This document shows positions 1 to 9,155 of a stretch of 57,985 bases of DNA, piece by piece. The translations under genes were made by a program, and so were the position numbers. The notes below the pieces were generated by a model that made no database searches, was not told the DNA's origin, and saw nothing but the letters and a program-made list of their open reading frames with translations. Each line of letters starts with the position of its first letter. Positions within the stretch are counted from its first letter, which is position 1. Origin of the DNA: Microvirga tunisiensis (GTDB taxonomy: Bacteria; Pseudomonadota; Alphaproteobacteria; Rhizobiales; Beijerinckiaceae); contig NZ_VOSK01000016.1 of the NCBI RefSeq assembly GCF_009296175.1, positions 1 to 57,985 of the forward strand, read 5' to 3'.

Positions 1-146
1 ATGCGTTTGCCCGGCAAATGCGGCTCCATCCGATCCCACTGGTGATCTTTCAACATCAGACGAACTCCGCTCACCCAAGCCTCCGCGCCCAAAAGGAGCT
101 TGAATCAGATTTGCGAGTCCGTCGAAAGCCTGAATGTCAACGCGCT
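1..146. other. Left edge, no gene recognised
   Basis: This stretch lies downstream of fabF. No open frame here resembles a known protein. In related genomes mltG often follows fabF, but no start of such a gene is visible before the window edge. Confidence 0.4.
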
Positions 147-1409
147 CTAGGATACACGACGAAGAATGATCGAAGCGTTAGTCCCGCCGAACCCGAAGGA
201 GTTCGACAGAACCACGTTGATCTCCTTGCGCTTGGCCTGCTTGGGCACGAGATCGATAGCCGTTTCCATCGACGGATTGTCGAGGTTGATGGTCGGCGGA
301 ATGATGCCGTCGCGCATGGCCAGAATCGAGAAGATCGCCTCGACGGCGCCCGCAGCACCCAGAAGGTGGCCGATCGCCGACTTGGTGGAGGACATGGAGA
401 GCTTGCCCGCCGCATTGCCCATGATGCGCTCGACGGCCTTCAACTCCAGCTCGTCGCCGAGCGGCGTCGAGGTTCCGTGGGCGTTGACGTAGTCGATCTC
501 GGAGACGTCGATGCCGGCGCGCTTGAGGGCCGCGGCCATGCAGCGATAGGCACCGTCGCCATCCTCAGACGGCAAGGTGATGTGGTAGGCATCGCCCGAC
601 AGGCCGTAGCCGATGACCTCGGCATAGATCTTGGCGCCGCGCGCCTTGGCATGTTCGTACTCTTCGAGCACGACGACACCGGCGCCCTCGCCCATGACGA
701 AGCCGTCACGGTCCTTGTCGTAGGGGCGCGAGGCACGCGTCGGGTCGTCGTTGAAATTCGTAGACAGGGCGCGGCAGGCGGCGAAGCCGGCGATGGACAG
801 CCGGTTGATCGGCGATTCCGTTCCGCCCGCGACCATCACGTCCGCATCGCCGAACGCGATCAGACGGGCCGCATCACCGATGGCGTGCGAACCGGTGGAG
901 CAGGCGGTCACCACGGCGTGATTGGGACCCTTCAGGCCATGTTCGATGGACACGTAGCCGCCGGCCAGATTGATGAGACGGCCGGGGATGAAAAAGGGCG
1001 AGATGCGGCGCGGGCCGCGCTCGATCAGGGTCGCGGAGGCCTCGTAGATGCCCCCGATGCCGCCGATGCCGGAGCCGATCAGAACGCCGGTCGCGCACTG
1101 GTCCTCATAGGATTTGGGCTCCCAGCCCGAATCCCGCAGCGCCATGGTGGAGGCGGCCATCGCATAGACGATGAAGGGATCGACCTTGCGCTGCTCCTTG
1201 GGCTCCATCCATTCATCGGCATTGAAGGTGCCGTTGGAGCCGTCGCCGCGTGGGATCTGACAGGCGATCTGGCAGGCCAGGTCATCGGCCCGGAAATCCG
1301 TGATCCTGTTGGCGCCGCTTTGCCCCTCGACGAGGCGGGACCATGTGGCATCGACCCCGCTTCCCAGCGGGGTGACCATGCCAAGACCTGTAACAACTAC
1401 CCGGCGCAT
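147..1409 (-). CDS. fabF: 3-oxoacyl-[ACP] synthase II (KAS II)
   Basis: Condensing enzyme that extends acyl-ACP with malonyl-ACP in type II fatty acid synthesis, in the cytoplasm. The 420 residues match the family length. The protein opens with the typical RRVVVTGLGMVTPLG. The active-site Cys170 lies in VVTACSTGSHAIG, and the two catalytic histidines are His311 (NAHGTSTPLGD) and His348 (KSAIGHLLGAAG), with Lys343 just before the second. It is the last visible gene of the minus-strand order fabD-fabG-acpP-fabF and sits 68 bp after acpP, beyond a stem-loop that may reduce read-through. FabB is the alternative assignment, but position next to acpP and the N-terminal sequence favour FabF. Confidence 0.97.
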   Translation of the reverse strand: MRRVVVTGLGMVTPLGSGVDATWSRLVEGQSGANRITDFRADDLACQIACQIPRGDGSNGTFNADEWMEPKEQRKVDPFIVYAMAASTMALRDSGWEPKSYEDQCATGVLIGSGIGGIGGIYEASATLIERGPRRISPFFIPGRLINLAGGYVSIEHGLKGPNHAVVTACSTGSHAIGDAARLIAFGDADVMVAGGTESPINRLSIAGFAACRALSTNFNDDPTRASRPYDKDRDGFVMGEGAGVVVLEEYEHAKARGAKIYAEVIGYGLSGDAYHITLPSEDGDGAYRCMAAALKRAGIDVSEIDYVNAHGTSTPLGDELELKAVERIMGNAAGKLSMSSTKSAIGHLLGAAGAVEAIFSILAMRDGIIPPTINLDNPSMETAIDLVPKQAKRKEINVVLSNSFGFGGTNASIILRRVS

Positions 1410-1439
1410 GATTTCCTGCCCTATCGATCAATAAAATTC

Positions 1440-1466
1440 GGGCGTCGAATGAGTCATCCGACGCCC
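1440..1466 (-). terminator. Stem-loop between acpP and fabF, possible attenuator
   Basis: Perfect 8-bp arms GGGCGTCG/CGACGCCC with an 11-nt loop, just downstream of the acpP stop codon. On the minus strand it is followed by GAATTTTATT, a weak U-tract. A partial terminator here would let acpP mRNA exceed fabF mRNA, which fits the high cellular demand for ACP. The function is inferred. Confidence 0.5.
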
Positions 1467-1477
1467 TTTTCAGCGCT

Positions 1478-1714
1478 TTAGGCTGCGTTCTTCTCGAGGA
1501 AGCGGATCGCGTCGCCGACCGTCACGATGGTCTCAGCCGCGTCGTCCGGGATCTCGACGTTGAACTCTTCCTCGAACGCCATCACCAGCTCGACCGTATC
1601 CAGGCTGTCGGCGCCCAGGTCGTCGATGAAGTTGGCATTGTCGGTCACCTTGTCGGCTTCGACGCCGAGGTGCTCGACAACAATCTTCTTCACGCGATCA
1701 GCGACGTCACTCAT
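1478..1714 (-). CDS. acpP: Acyl carrier protein
   Basis: Small acidic carrier of growing acyl chains, 78 residues, the normal ACP size. The phosphopantetheine attachment site is Ser37 in the invariant motif [12 protein letters not shown]. It lies between fabG (235 bp upstream) and fabF, the usual alphaproteobacterial arrangement. The long gap before it suggests its own promoter in addition to read-through from fabG. The start is supported by a purine-rich GAGGAAA upstream on the minus strand. Confidence 0.98.
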   Translation of the reverse strand: MSDVADRVKKIVVEHLGVEADKVTDNANFIDDLGADSLDTVELVMAFEEEFNVEIPDDAAETIVTVGDAIRFLEKNAA

Positions 1715-1817
1715 CGTATTTTCCTCAGTGGCTGCCGCCTCAGGAATTGGGCGGGTTAAGAAATCAAATTAGATCAGCTGTTCAGCTGACAACGCTGAAA
1801 CGGCTACCCTGCGCCGT

Positions 1818-1846
1818 GCAAAGCCGCATTTTTAAGCGCCGGTCAA
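1818..1846 (-). promoter_or_regulatory. Candidate acpP promoter
   Basis: In the 234-bp gap between fabG and acpP the minus strand carries TTGACC (1841-1846) and, 17 bp further, CTTTGC (1818-1823). The -35 is good and the -10 is poor, so this is a weak prediction resting mainly on the unusual gap length. Confidence 0.28.
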
Positions 1847-1948
1847 CCCCTTTGACCTGATCGGGATCATGCTTAACACAAGCTTATCCTATCTGGCGAG
1901 GGGTGAACGACACCTGCAAACAGATTCCCGAATGGGCGATAAGTTCCT

Positions 1949-2686
1949 TTAGAACATAGCCATTCCGCCGTTTACGTGCAGGGTCTGGCCCGTCACGTAG
2001 GCGGCTTCGCCGGACGCAAGATAAACCACGGAGGAAGCGATTTCCTCGCCCAGGCCGAGCCGCCCCATGGGGATCGTGCCCAGGATCCCCTCGCGCTGCT
2101 TCTCGTTCAGCACGTCGGTCATGGGTGAGGCGATAAAGCCTGGAGCGACGCAGTTAACCGTGATGTTGCGGCTCGCCACCTCGGCGGCGAGCGCCTTGGT
2201 CATGCCGATCAGGCCCGCCTTGGAGGCGGCATAGTTGCCCTGCCCCGGATTGCCGGTGGAACCCACGACCGAGCCGATGTTGACGATACGGCCATAGCGG
2301 CGGCGCATCATGCCCTTCACGGCGGCCCGCGACAGGCGGAAGGAGGCGCTCAGATTCACGGCAATGACCGTATCCCACTCCTCGTCCTTCATGCGCATGA
2401 AGAGGTTGTCCTTCGTCACGCCGGCGTTGTTGACCAGGATGTCGAGCCCACCCATGGCGGCCTCGGCCGCCGGAACGAGGGCCTCGACCGAATCCTTGTC
2501 CGCCAGATTCGCCTCGACCACATGGACCCGCTCGCCCAGGGACGAAGCCAGTTCGTCGAGGGCTGCCCGCCGGGTTCCGGACAGGGTGACGGTGGCGCCC
2601 TGGGCATGGAGAGCGCGGGCGATGGCGCCGCCGATGCCGCCCGTGGCGCCGGTGACGAGAGCCTTGCGGCCAGTGAGATCGAACAT
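1949..2686 (-). CDS. fabG: 3-oxoacyl-[ACP] reductase
   Basis: NADPH-dependent reduction of 3-oxoacyl-ACP in fatty acid elongation. Classical short-chain dehydrogenase of 245 residues. The cofactor loop TGATGGIGG is at residues 12-20 and NNAG at 86-89. The catalytic Ser139, Tyr152 and Lys156 match E. coli FabG numbering within one residue. The C-terminus HVNGGMAMF is the FabG-specific ending (the family ends VNGGMYM), which separates it from the many other SDRs. It starts 12 bp after the fabD stop, so the two are co-transcribed. Confidence 0.97.
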   Translation of the reverse strand: MFDLTGRKALVTGATGGIGGAIARALHAQGATVTLSGTRRAALDELASSLGERVHVVEANLADKDSVEALVPAAEAAMGGLDILVNNAGVTKDNLFMRMKDEEWDTVIAVNLSASFRLSRAAVKGMMRRRYGRIVNIGSVVGSTGNPGQGNYAASKAGLIGMTKALAAEVASRNITVNCVAPGFIASPMTDVLNEKQREGILGTIPMGRLGLGEEIASSVVYLASGEAAYVTGQTLHVNGGMAMF

Positions 2687-2698
2687 GCAGGGCTCCTC

Positions 2699-3646
2699 TT
2701 ATCCGTTCAGGGAGGCTTTGAAAGCGGCGACATCCTCAGGGGTACCGATGGCCGTGGCCGAGGCGCCGGACGCAATGCGTTTCACGAGTCCGGTCAGGAC
2801 CTTACCGGAGCCGATTTCATAAAATGCTTCAACGCCCTGGGCGGCCATATGGGCCACGCTCTCGCGCCAGCGAACGGTGCCGGTGACTTGGCGAACCAAG
2901 GCATCGCGGATCGCCGCCGGGTCGGTAATGGGCGCAGCTTCCACGTTCGCGACGACCGGGACGGCGGGGGCATTGACGGTCACGGTGCCCAAGGCCTCGC
3001 GCATGGCATCGGCCGCAGGTTGCATGAGCGCGCAATGGAAGGGGGCGGACACGGCCAGCATCACGGCGCGCTTGGCGCCCTTGGTCTGGGCAATCGCCAC
3101 GGCCCTTTCCACGGCAGTCTTATGGCCCGATACGACGACCTGGGCACCGCCATTGTCGTTGGCCGCATCGCAGACCTCGCCCTGCGCGGCCTCGCGGGCC
3201 ACTTCGAGGGCGGCGTCGTATTCCAGGCCGAGAAGCGCCGCCATGGCGCCCTGCCCCACCGGAACGGCGTTCTGCATGGCATTGCCACGAATCCGCAGCA
3301 GGCGGGCCGTATCGGAGATGGAAAGGCTGCCGGCTGCGGCGAGCGCCGAATATTCGCCCAGCGAGTGGCCGGCGACAAAGGCGGCATGCTTCTCGAGGTC
3401 AAGGCCCGCCTCGGCCTCCAGGACCCGGATCGCCGCCAGGCTTACCGCCATCAGGGCCGGCTGTGCGTTGGCCGTCAGGGTCAATTCCTCCGCCGGTCCT
3501 TCCCACATGATGATGGAAAGTTTCTGGGAGAGAGCCGCGTCAACCTCGTCGAAAACGGCTTTGGCCTGCGGAAAGGCATCGGCAAGGGCCTTGCCCATCC
3601 CGACCGCCTGGCTCCCCTGACCGGGAAAAATGAATGCGCGCTTCAT
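2699..3646 (-). CDS. fabD: Malonyl-CoA:ACP transacylase
   Basis: Transfers malonyl from CoA to ACP to feed the elongation cycle. 315 residues from the start MKRAFIFPGQGSQ. A longer open frame reaches 3766, but the extra 40 residues have no family counterpart and the FabD N-terminus always begins at the FPGQGSQ strand, so I use 3646. The nucleophile Ser95 lies in GHSLGEY and the catalytic His204 in APFHCALM. It is the first gene of the minus-strand fab operon. The 407 bp upstream are shared with the divergent rpoZ. Confidence 0.96.
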   Translation of the reverse strand: MKRAFIFPGQGSQAVGMGKALADAFPQAKAVFDEVDAALSQKLSIIMWEGPAEELTLTANAQPALMAVSLAAIRVLEAEAGLDLEKHAAFVAGHSLGEYSALAAAGSLSISDTARLLRIRGNAMQNAVPVGQGAMAALLGLEYDAALEVAREAAQGEVCDAANDNGGAQVVVSGHKTAVERAVAIAQTKGAKRAVMLAVSAPFHCALMQPAADAMREALGTVTVNAPAVPVVANVEAAPITDPAAIRDALVRQVTGTVRWRESVAHMAAQGVEAFYEIGSGKVLTGLVKRIASGASATAIGTPEDVAAFKASLNG

Positions 3647-4053
3647 CAGGAATGGAACCCTCAATTGATCGAATTCCGCGCGGGACTCGCACCGGGGAGC
3701 CGATGAGTCAAGGCGGAGAGCACGCGGCCCCGCACTTGACCTGTTTATCAGATGAGACGCCGCCAACCAGTCAGGAGACGTCTGTCAACACCGCTCTGGC
3801 GAAAACCCAACCTGGCCAAGAGCCATCCGAAGGAATGTCCCGGCGTGTGTAGGCCCTTACGTAAGATCATCAAGGAGCGCCCGCCAGCTCATGCTATATT
3901 ATGTTATAATCTATAGCTTGGGGTAAGGTCGGAGTGTGCAAACGCACTTCAGGTTAAGTCCCTGCCGGAGAACGCTTCCTCTTGTTTTCTCCTGCCAACC
4001 GGTGTATCCGGTCCCTCTTCCGATATTCTCAATGACTCAAGAAGGAGCCCCGC
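3647..4053. other. Divergent fabD/rpoZ intergenic region
   Basis: 407 bp between two divergently transcribed genes, with no convincing ORF. An AT-rich patch near 3893-3916 contains an exact TATAAT at 3905-3910 on the plus strand, but no good -35 lies 16-18 bp upstream. It is the best visible candidate for an rpoZ promoter element. Confidence 0.4.
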
Positions 4054-4461
4054 ATGGCTCGCGTGACCGTCGAAGACTGCATCGACAAGGTCGACAACCG
4101 GTTTGAGCTCGTTCTGCTGGCCAGCCACCGGGCCCGCCTCATTTCGTCGGGCTCGCCGCTGACGATCGATCGTGACCGCGACAAGAACCCGGTCGTGGCT
4201 CTCCGCGAGATCGCGGACGAGACGATCGCTCCCGATGATCTGAAGGAGCAGCTCATCCACTCGATGCAGAAATACGTCGAGGTGGACGAGCCCGAGGCCG
4301 AAGCCGTTCCCATGCTCAGCAACACGGCTGCCGCGCCCTCGACCGGCGGCGACAACGATGCGGACGTCCAGTTCGACCGCATGAGCGAAGACGACCTGCT
4401 CCGCGGCCTCGAAGGCCTCGTGCCCCCGAGCAGCAGCGCGGACGACGACGACCGCGAATAA
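4054..4461 (+). CDS. rpoZ: RNA polymerase omega subunit
   Basis: Small assembly subunit of RNA polymerase. 135 residues, with the conserved N-terminal MARVTVEDC, the [13 protein letters not shown] helix and [10 protein letters not shown]. The long acidic C-terminal tail (about residues 85-135, ending SADDDDRE) is typical of alphaproteobacterial omega. An ideal AAGGAG ribosome-binding site precedes the ATG. The next gene is rsh, a common pairing (rpoZ-spoT in E. coli), consistent with omega's part in the ppGpp response. A strong terminator follows. Confidence 0.97.
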   Translation: MARVTVEDCIDKVDNRFELVLLASHRARLISSGSPLTIDRDRDKNPVVALREIADETIAPDDLKEQLIHSMQKYVEVDEPEAEAVPMLSNTAAAPSTGGDNDADVQFDRMSEDDLLRGLEGLVPPSSSADDDDRE

Positions 4462-4478
4462 GCACCCGCTACGGTTTC

Positions 4479-4508
4479 AAAAGCCCGGCTCGATGCCGGG
4501 CTTTTTTG
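4479..4508 (+). terminator. Intrinsic terminator after rpoZ
   Basis: GC-rich stem AAGCCCGGC/GCCGGGCTT with a short loop, followed directly by a run of six T on the plus strand. Confidence 0.85.
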
Positions 4509-4644
4509 TTGGCCGGCTTAACCACACCCCCGCATAGGCCGCCTGCGGCAAGCTATTCGCCTTGCGGTTGGAGGACGTTGTACAATATCTTCGATAACTT
4601 CGTGATTTCAGCCAGATAACGGACCAAAAGGAGAATGCGGCCGC

Positions 4645-6816
4645 ATGATGCGCCAATATGAACTCGTCGAGCGGGTCAAGCGCTACAACCCCTCGGCCAA
4701 TGAGGCGCTTCTCAACCGTGCTTACGTGTACGCCATGATGGCCCATGGCAACCAGAAGCGCGCATCCGGCGACCTGTTCTTCGGCCATCCCCTCGAAGTG
4801 GCTGCCATCCTCACCGACCTCAAGCTCGACGAGGCGACCATCGCGGCGGCGGTTCTCCACGACACGGTGGAAGACACGCAGGCGACGCTGGAGGAGATCA
4901 ACAAGACCTTCGGCCCTCAGATCGGTGCTCTCGTCGATGGGCTGACGAAAATCAAGCGGCTCGATCTCGTCTCCAAGCGGGCGGCCCAAGGGGAAAACTT
5001 TCGCAAGCTCCTTCTGGCCGTTGCGGACGACGTGCGGGTGCTGCTGGTCAAGCTCGCCGACCGCCTGCATAACATGCGCACCCTCCAGTTCATGCCGCCG
5101 GACAAGCGCAAGCGCATCGCCGAGGAGACCCTCGACATCTATGCCCCGCTCGCCGGACGCATGGGTATCCAGGAGATGCGCGAGGAACTGGAGGAGCTGT
5201 CCTTCCAGAACCTCGATCCGGAAGCCTACGAGGCCATCAAGCGTCACCTGCACGAACTCTCCACCAAGAGCGAGAAGCTCGTCGACGAGATCGAACGGAC
5301 GCTGACGACCAAGCTGCGCGCCCAAGGAATCGAGGCGACGGTGACGGGGCGCCAGAAGCGGCCCTACTCCATCTGGCGCAAGATGGAGCGAAAATCCGTC
5401 TCCTTCGAGCAGTTGTCCGATATCTTCGCCTTCCGGATCATCGTGAACACCATCGATGAGTGCTACCGGGCGCTCGGCGTCGTCCATACCAGCTGGCCGA
5501 TGGTGCCGGGGCGCTACAAGGACTACATCTCGACGCCGAAGCAGAACGATTACCGCTCGATCCACACCACGGTGATCGGCCCCGGAAGCCAGCGCGTGGA
5601 ACTGCAGATCCGCACCGACGACATGGATGAGGTAGCGGAATACGGCATCGCCGCCCATGCCCTCTACAAGGAAGGCGTCAACGACAACTCGCGCCTCGCC
5701 ACGGAAAGCCGCGCCTATCAATGGCTGCGACGCACCATCGACCTCCTGGCCGAGGGTGACAATCCGGAAGAGTTTCTCGAGCACACGAAGCTCGAACTCT
5801 TCCACGATCAGGTCTTCTGCTTCACGCCCAAGGGGCGCCTCATCGCCCTGCCGCGCGGCGCGACGCCCATCGACTTCGCCTATGCGGTGCACACCGATGT
5901 CGGCAACACGGCGGTGGGCTGCAAGATCAACGGCCGCATGTCGCCCCTTCTGACCGAATTGCAGAATGGCGACGAGGTAGAGATCGTCCGCGCCGAGGGT
6001 CAGACGCCCCCGGCGGCCTGGGAATCCCTCGTGGTCACCGGCAAGGCGCGCGCCTCGATCCGCCGCGCGACCCGCGCCGCTGTGCGCCGGCAATACACCG
6101 GACTCGGCCATCAAATCCTGGAGCGCGCCTTTGAGCGGGCCGTTCGTCCCTTCTCCGACGAGAAGCTGAAAGGCGCCCTGCCCCGTCTGGCGCGGGTGTC
6201 CGTCGAAGACGTGCTGGCGGCGGTGGGCCGAGGCGAAATGTTCTCCGGCGACGTGGTGCGGGCGGTTTATCCCGATTATCTGGACGAGCGGCGAGCCAGC
6301 TCCGACGGCAAGGGCAGCGGGCAGCCTGACGGGGCGGGCAAGAAAGGGGCGAGCGAGCATCCGGACGGCATTCCGGTCCGTGGACTCAACAAAGACATGC
6401 CGATCCGCTTCGCTTCAGATGGCGGCGCCGTGCCGGGAGACCGCATCGTCGGCATTCTCACTCCCGGTGAGGGTGTCACGATCTACCCGATTCAATCCCC
6501 GTCGCTGGCCGCGTTCGACAACGAGCCTGATCGCTGGATCGATGTGCGCTGGGATCTCGAATCGGGCTCCACGCAGCGCTTCCCCGCGCGGATCAAGCTG
6601 CAATCGATCAACGAGCCCGGATCGCTCGCCCAAATTACCCAGGTGATCGCCGATCATGACGGCAATATCGACAATGTCTCCATGAAGCGGCGCACCCAGG
6701 ACTTCACCGACATGACCATCGATCTGACGGTGTGGGACCTGAAGCACCTCAACGCCATCATCGCGGAGCTGCGCGCCAAGCGTGTCGTGAGCCGCGTCGA
6801 CCGCGTCACCGGATAG
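4645..6816 (+). CDS. rsh: Bifunctional (p)ppGpp synthetase/hydrolase (Rsh)
   Basis: Makes and degrades (p)ppGpp, the stringent-response alarmone. Typical long RelA/SpoT architecture in 723 residues: HD hydrolase domain (about 25-180, metal-binding His48 and His72-Asp73 in VLHDTVEDT), synthetase domain (about 235-350, with the GRQKRPYSIWRKM loop and EYGIAAHALYKEG), TGS domain (about 390-450, FTPKGRLIALPRGATPIDFAY), then a C-terminal ACT domain (about 645-720). The intact HD motif argues for hydrolase activity, as expected for the single Rsh of alphaproteobacteria. It follows rpoZ after a terminator, so it needs its own promoter. Met1 and Met2 are equally possible starts. Confidence 0.96.
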   Translation: MMRQYELVERVKRYNPSANEALLNRAYVYAMMAHGNQKRASGDLFFGHPLEVAAILTDLKLDEATIAAAVLHDTVEDTQATLEEINKTFGPQIGALVDGLTKIKRLDLVSKRAAQGENFRKLLLAVADDVRVLLVKLADRLHNMRTLQFMPPDKRKRIAEETLDIYAPLAGRMGIQEMREELEELSFQNLDPEAYEAIKRHLHELSTKSEKLVDEIERTLTTKLRAQGIEATVTGRQKRPYSIWRKMERKSVSFEQLSDIFAFRIIVNTIDECYRALGVVHTSWPMVPGRYKDYISTPKQNDYRSIHTTVIGPGSQRVELQIRTDDMDEVAEYGIAAHALYKEGVNDNSRLATESRAYQWLRRTIDLLAEGDNPEEFLEHTKLELFHDQVFCFTPKGRLIALPRGATPIDFAYAVHTDVGNTAVGCKINGRMSPLLTELQNGDEVEIVRAEGQTPPAAWESLVVTGKARASIRRATRAAVRRQYTGLGHQILERAFERAVRPFSDEKLKGALPRLARVSVEDVLAAVGRGEMFSGDVVRAVYPDYLDERRASSDGKGSGQPDGAGKKGASEHPDGIPVRGLNKDMPIRFASDGGAVPGDRIVGILTPGEGVTIYPIQSPSLAAFDNEPDRWIDVRWDLESGSTQRFPARIKLQSINEPGSLAQITQVIADHDGNIDNVSMKRRTQDFTDMTIDLTVWDLKHLNAIIAELRAKRVVSRVDRVTG

Positions 6817-6824
6817 GACCCTCA

Positions 6825-7526
6825 ATGTCGCGTAAGCCCCGCATCGCCGTCATCATGGATGAAAACACCACCGCAGGCGGCAGCGGATACGAGATGCCCA
6901 AGACCTATTTCACGGCCGTGCATCGCGCGGGCGGGATGCCATTTGGGATTCCCTATCTCCCCGATATGGTCGAAAGCGTCATCGCAGAATTCGACGGATT
7001 CGTCAGCGTCGGCGGACGCATCCGGTTTCCCCATGAATGGTACATCGCTGGTGACGGATCGCGGTATCCGTCGTCGGAGCGCCTCGAGGTCGAGCAGGCG
7101 CTCATGCAGGGCTTTCTCGAGCGTGACAAGCCAGTGCTCGGCATCTGCAACGGCATGCAGATGCTCGCCTGCCTTCACGGCGGGCGCATGGTGCATGAGG
7201 TCCGAAAAGCCGGCTCGCATATCCTCGACCATGACAATCGGAATGCCATACATTCCGTCGAGATCGTGCCGGGCACGATGCTGTCGCGCATCCTGGGCAC
7301 GACACGGCTCGATGTGAACAGCCGCCATCAGGAGGCGGTTGTCGAGACGTCTGATCGAGCCGTCACGTCGGCCCGAGCGGATGACGGCGTGATCGAAGCC
7401 ATCGAGATTCCAGGCCGGCGCTTCGCCATTGGCGTTCAGTGGCATCCGGAGGCCTTTGCCATGCAAGATCATCCCTGTAACAGCCTGTTCGGCGCCTTCG
7501 TGCAGGCGACGCAAAACAGCCCCTGA
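6825..7526 (+). CDS. Gamma-glutamyl-gamma-aminobutyrate hydrolase family peptidase (C26)
   Basis: Class I glutamine-amidotransferase-fold hydrolase of 233 residues. The nucleophile Cys108 lies in VLGICNGMQML and the His207/Glu209 pair in GVQWHPEAF, as in PuuD, which cleaves gamma-glutamyl-GABA. The substrate cannot be read from sequence: family members also act on other gamma-glutamyl amides. The start at 6825 is 8 bp after the rsh stop and gives the family-standard MSRKPRIAVI. The longer upstream extension overlaps rsh and is rejected. Probably co-transcribed with rsh and the next HAD gene (24 bp away). Confidence 0.88.
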   Translation: MSRKPRIAVIMDENTTAGGSGYEMPKTYFTAVHRAGGMPFGIPYLPDMVESVIAEFDGFVSVGGRIRFPHEWYIAGDGSRYPSSERLEVEQALMQGFLERDKPVLGICNGMQMLACLHGGRMVHEVRKAGSHILDHDNRNAIHSVEIVPGTMLSRILGTTRLDVNSRHQEAVVETSDRAVTSARADDGVIEAIEIPGRRFAIGVQWHPEAFAMQDHPCNSLFGAFVQATQNSP

Positions 7527-7550
7527 AAAAGGTCACGGCAGGGACTCCAG

Positions 7551-8258
7551 ATGCCCATCTCCGTTCTAGGCCTCGATGCCGATGATACGCTCTGGCATAA
7601 CGAAACTTTCTATCGCCTGACGCGTCAGCGCTTCAACGAACTCCTCGCCGATTTTGTCGATGCCGAGACGCTCGAAGCGGAGATCGAGGCGACGGAGAAG
7701 CGCAATCTCGGCCTCTACGGCTACGGCGCCAAGGGCTTTACGCTCTCGATGCTGGAGACGGCGCTCGCGGTCAGCAAGGGCCAAGTGCCCACTCAGGTCA
7801 TTACCGAAATCCTGGCGGCCGGACGGGAGATGATGAGGCATCCGGTAGAGCCCTTCCCCGGCGTCCATGAGGCACTCGAAGAACTCTCCGCGCAATACAA
7901 GCTGATCCTGATCACCAAGGGCGACCTCTTTCACCAGGAATCGAAGCTCGCCGCATCGGGTCTCGGCAACTTCTTCTCAGGCGTCGAGATCGTGAGCGAA
8001 AAGAAGGCGCAGACCTACACGCGAATTTTCTCGCGGCATGGCGCAGGCCCGGAACATGCCGCGATGGCCGGAAACTCCGTGCGCTCGGACGTCCTGCCCG
8101 CTCTCGAGGCCGGCAGCTATGCCGTCCTCATTCCTTACCATCTCGTCTGGGCCCACGAGGATGCCCCACTCCCGACAGAACATCCTCGCTTCGCGGAACT
8201 GCCGTCGCTTGCAGACCTGCCCAGATGGCTGGTTGAGGTTGCGGATTCTTCACGATAA
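7551..8258 (+). CDS. HAD family hydrolase
   Basis: Haloacid-dehalogenase-type phosphatase of 235 residues. Motif I is LDADDTLW (nucleophile Asp near residue 8), motif II is ILITKGD, and the C-terminal [15 protein letters not shown] carries the acidic metal ligands. A helical cap lies between motifs I and II, as in subfamily I enzymes. The likely activity is phosphate-ester hydrolysis on a small metabolite, with no clue to which. It sits 24 bp after the C26 hydrolase and 70 bp before pyrE, so all three may be one transcript. Confidence 0.85.
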   Translation: MPISVLGLDADDTLWHNETFYRLTRQRFNELLADFVDAETLEAEIEATEKRNLGLYGYGAKGFTLSMLETALAVSKGQVPTQVITEILAAGREMMRHPVEPFPGVHEALEELSAQYKLILITKGDLFHQESKLAASGLGNFFSGVEIVSEKKAQTYTRIFSRHGAGPEHAAMAGNSVRSDVLPALEAGSYAVLIPYHLVWAHEDAPLPTEHPRFAELPSLADLPRWLVEVADSSR

Positions 8259-8328
8259 GGCATCCTGTTTCCCCTTGCCTCGCGCCGGTCTGCCTGCCAA
8301 AGAGCGCCGACGCAGGAGACTCGAAGCC

Positions 8329-8913
8329 ATGACCCCGAACGAAGCTCTCGACGAATTCCGCTCCGCAGGCGCGTTGCTGGAGGGACACTTCATCCTCTCG
8401 TCCGGGCTGCACAGCCCGGTCTTCCTGCAGAAGATGTTCGTGTTCCAGGATCCGGCACGCACCGAACGGGTCTGCCGGGCGCTGGCGGAGAAGGTCAGGG
8501 AGACTTTCGGGGCCGTCGATTATGTGGTTTCGCCGGCTGTCGGCGGCATCGTTCCAGGCTACGAGACGGCCCGGCATCTGGGATGCAAGGCGATCTTCGT
8601 CGAGCGCGAGAACGGGGTGTTCGTCCTGCGCCGCGGCTTCACGATTCCGGAGGGAGCCCGCGTCGTCATGGTGGAGGACATCGTTACGACGGGACTTTCC
8701 TCTCGGGAATGTCTGGCGGCCCTGCGGGAGCATCCCGGCACGATTCTCGGCGCCGCCTGCCTCATCGATCGCTCCGGTGGCAAAGCCGATCTCGGCGCTC
8801 CCCTGGTGTCCCTCGTTCAGCTCGACATTCCGGCCTATGCACCGGGCCAGTTGCCGCCGGATTTGGCCGCCCTTCCGGCCATCAAGCCGGGCAGTCGCAA
8901 TCTTAAATCATAA
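8329..8913 (+). CDS. pyrE: Orotate phosphoribosyltransferase
   Basis: Converts orotate and PRPP to orotidine monophosphate in de novo pyrimidine synthesis. 194 residues. The PRPP-binding motif is [14 protein letters not shown], preceded by the family features SSGLHSPVF and [14 protein letters not shown]. The ATG at 8329 is chosen because an open frame extending to 8038 overlaps the HAD gene and adds no family sequence. It belongs to the compact PyrE subfamily seen in alphaproteobacteria. Confidence 0.95.
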   Translation: MTPNEALDEFRSAGALLEGHFILSSGLHSPVFLQKMFVFQDPARTERVCRALAEKVRETFGAVDYVVSPAVGGIVPGYETARHLGCKAIFVERENGVFVLRRGFTIPEGARVVMVEDIVTTGLSSRECLAALREHPGTILGAACLIDRSGGKADLGAPLVSLVQLDIPAYAPGQLPPDLAALPAIKPGSRNLKS

Positions 8914-9155
8914 AAAACTGTTTATTTGTCCCACACAGGCTTGACTGCCTTGGTTCTGACAACTTGACTCTTGGAATTTACACGCCATTAAGTAATTGCC
9001 ATTGTCGTTTTTACTCGTCCGAAGGGTTAATAGCAGCCTAGTTTAAGGCGCGTCATAATTTTTCCACGCAATTTAATTGCCTGCGTAAATAAAAGATGCC
9101 GCTTGAATAATGAAGGTTGTTACGCCGCTCCGGCAGACACTAATAGAGAATACTT

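Noticed and set aside
18-1481. 487-residue plus-strand ORF opposite fabF
   Set aside because: It is antisense to a clear fabF, with low-complexity Arg/Gly/Asp content caused by high GC.
4477-6360. 627-residue minus-strand ORF opposite rsh
   Set aside because: Shadow frame of rsh; no domain resemblance.
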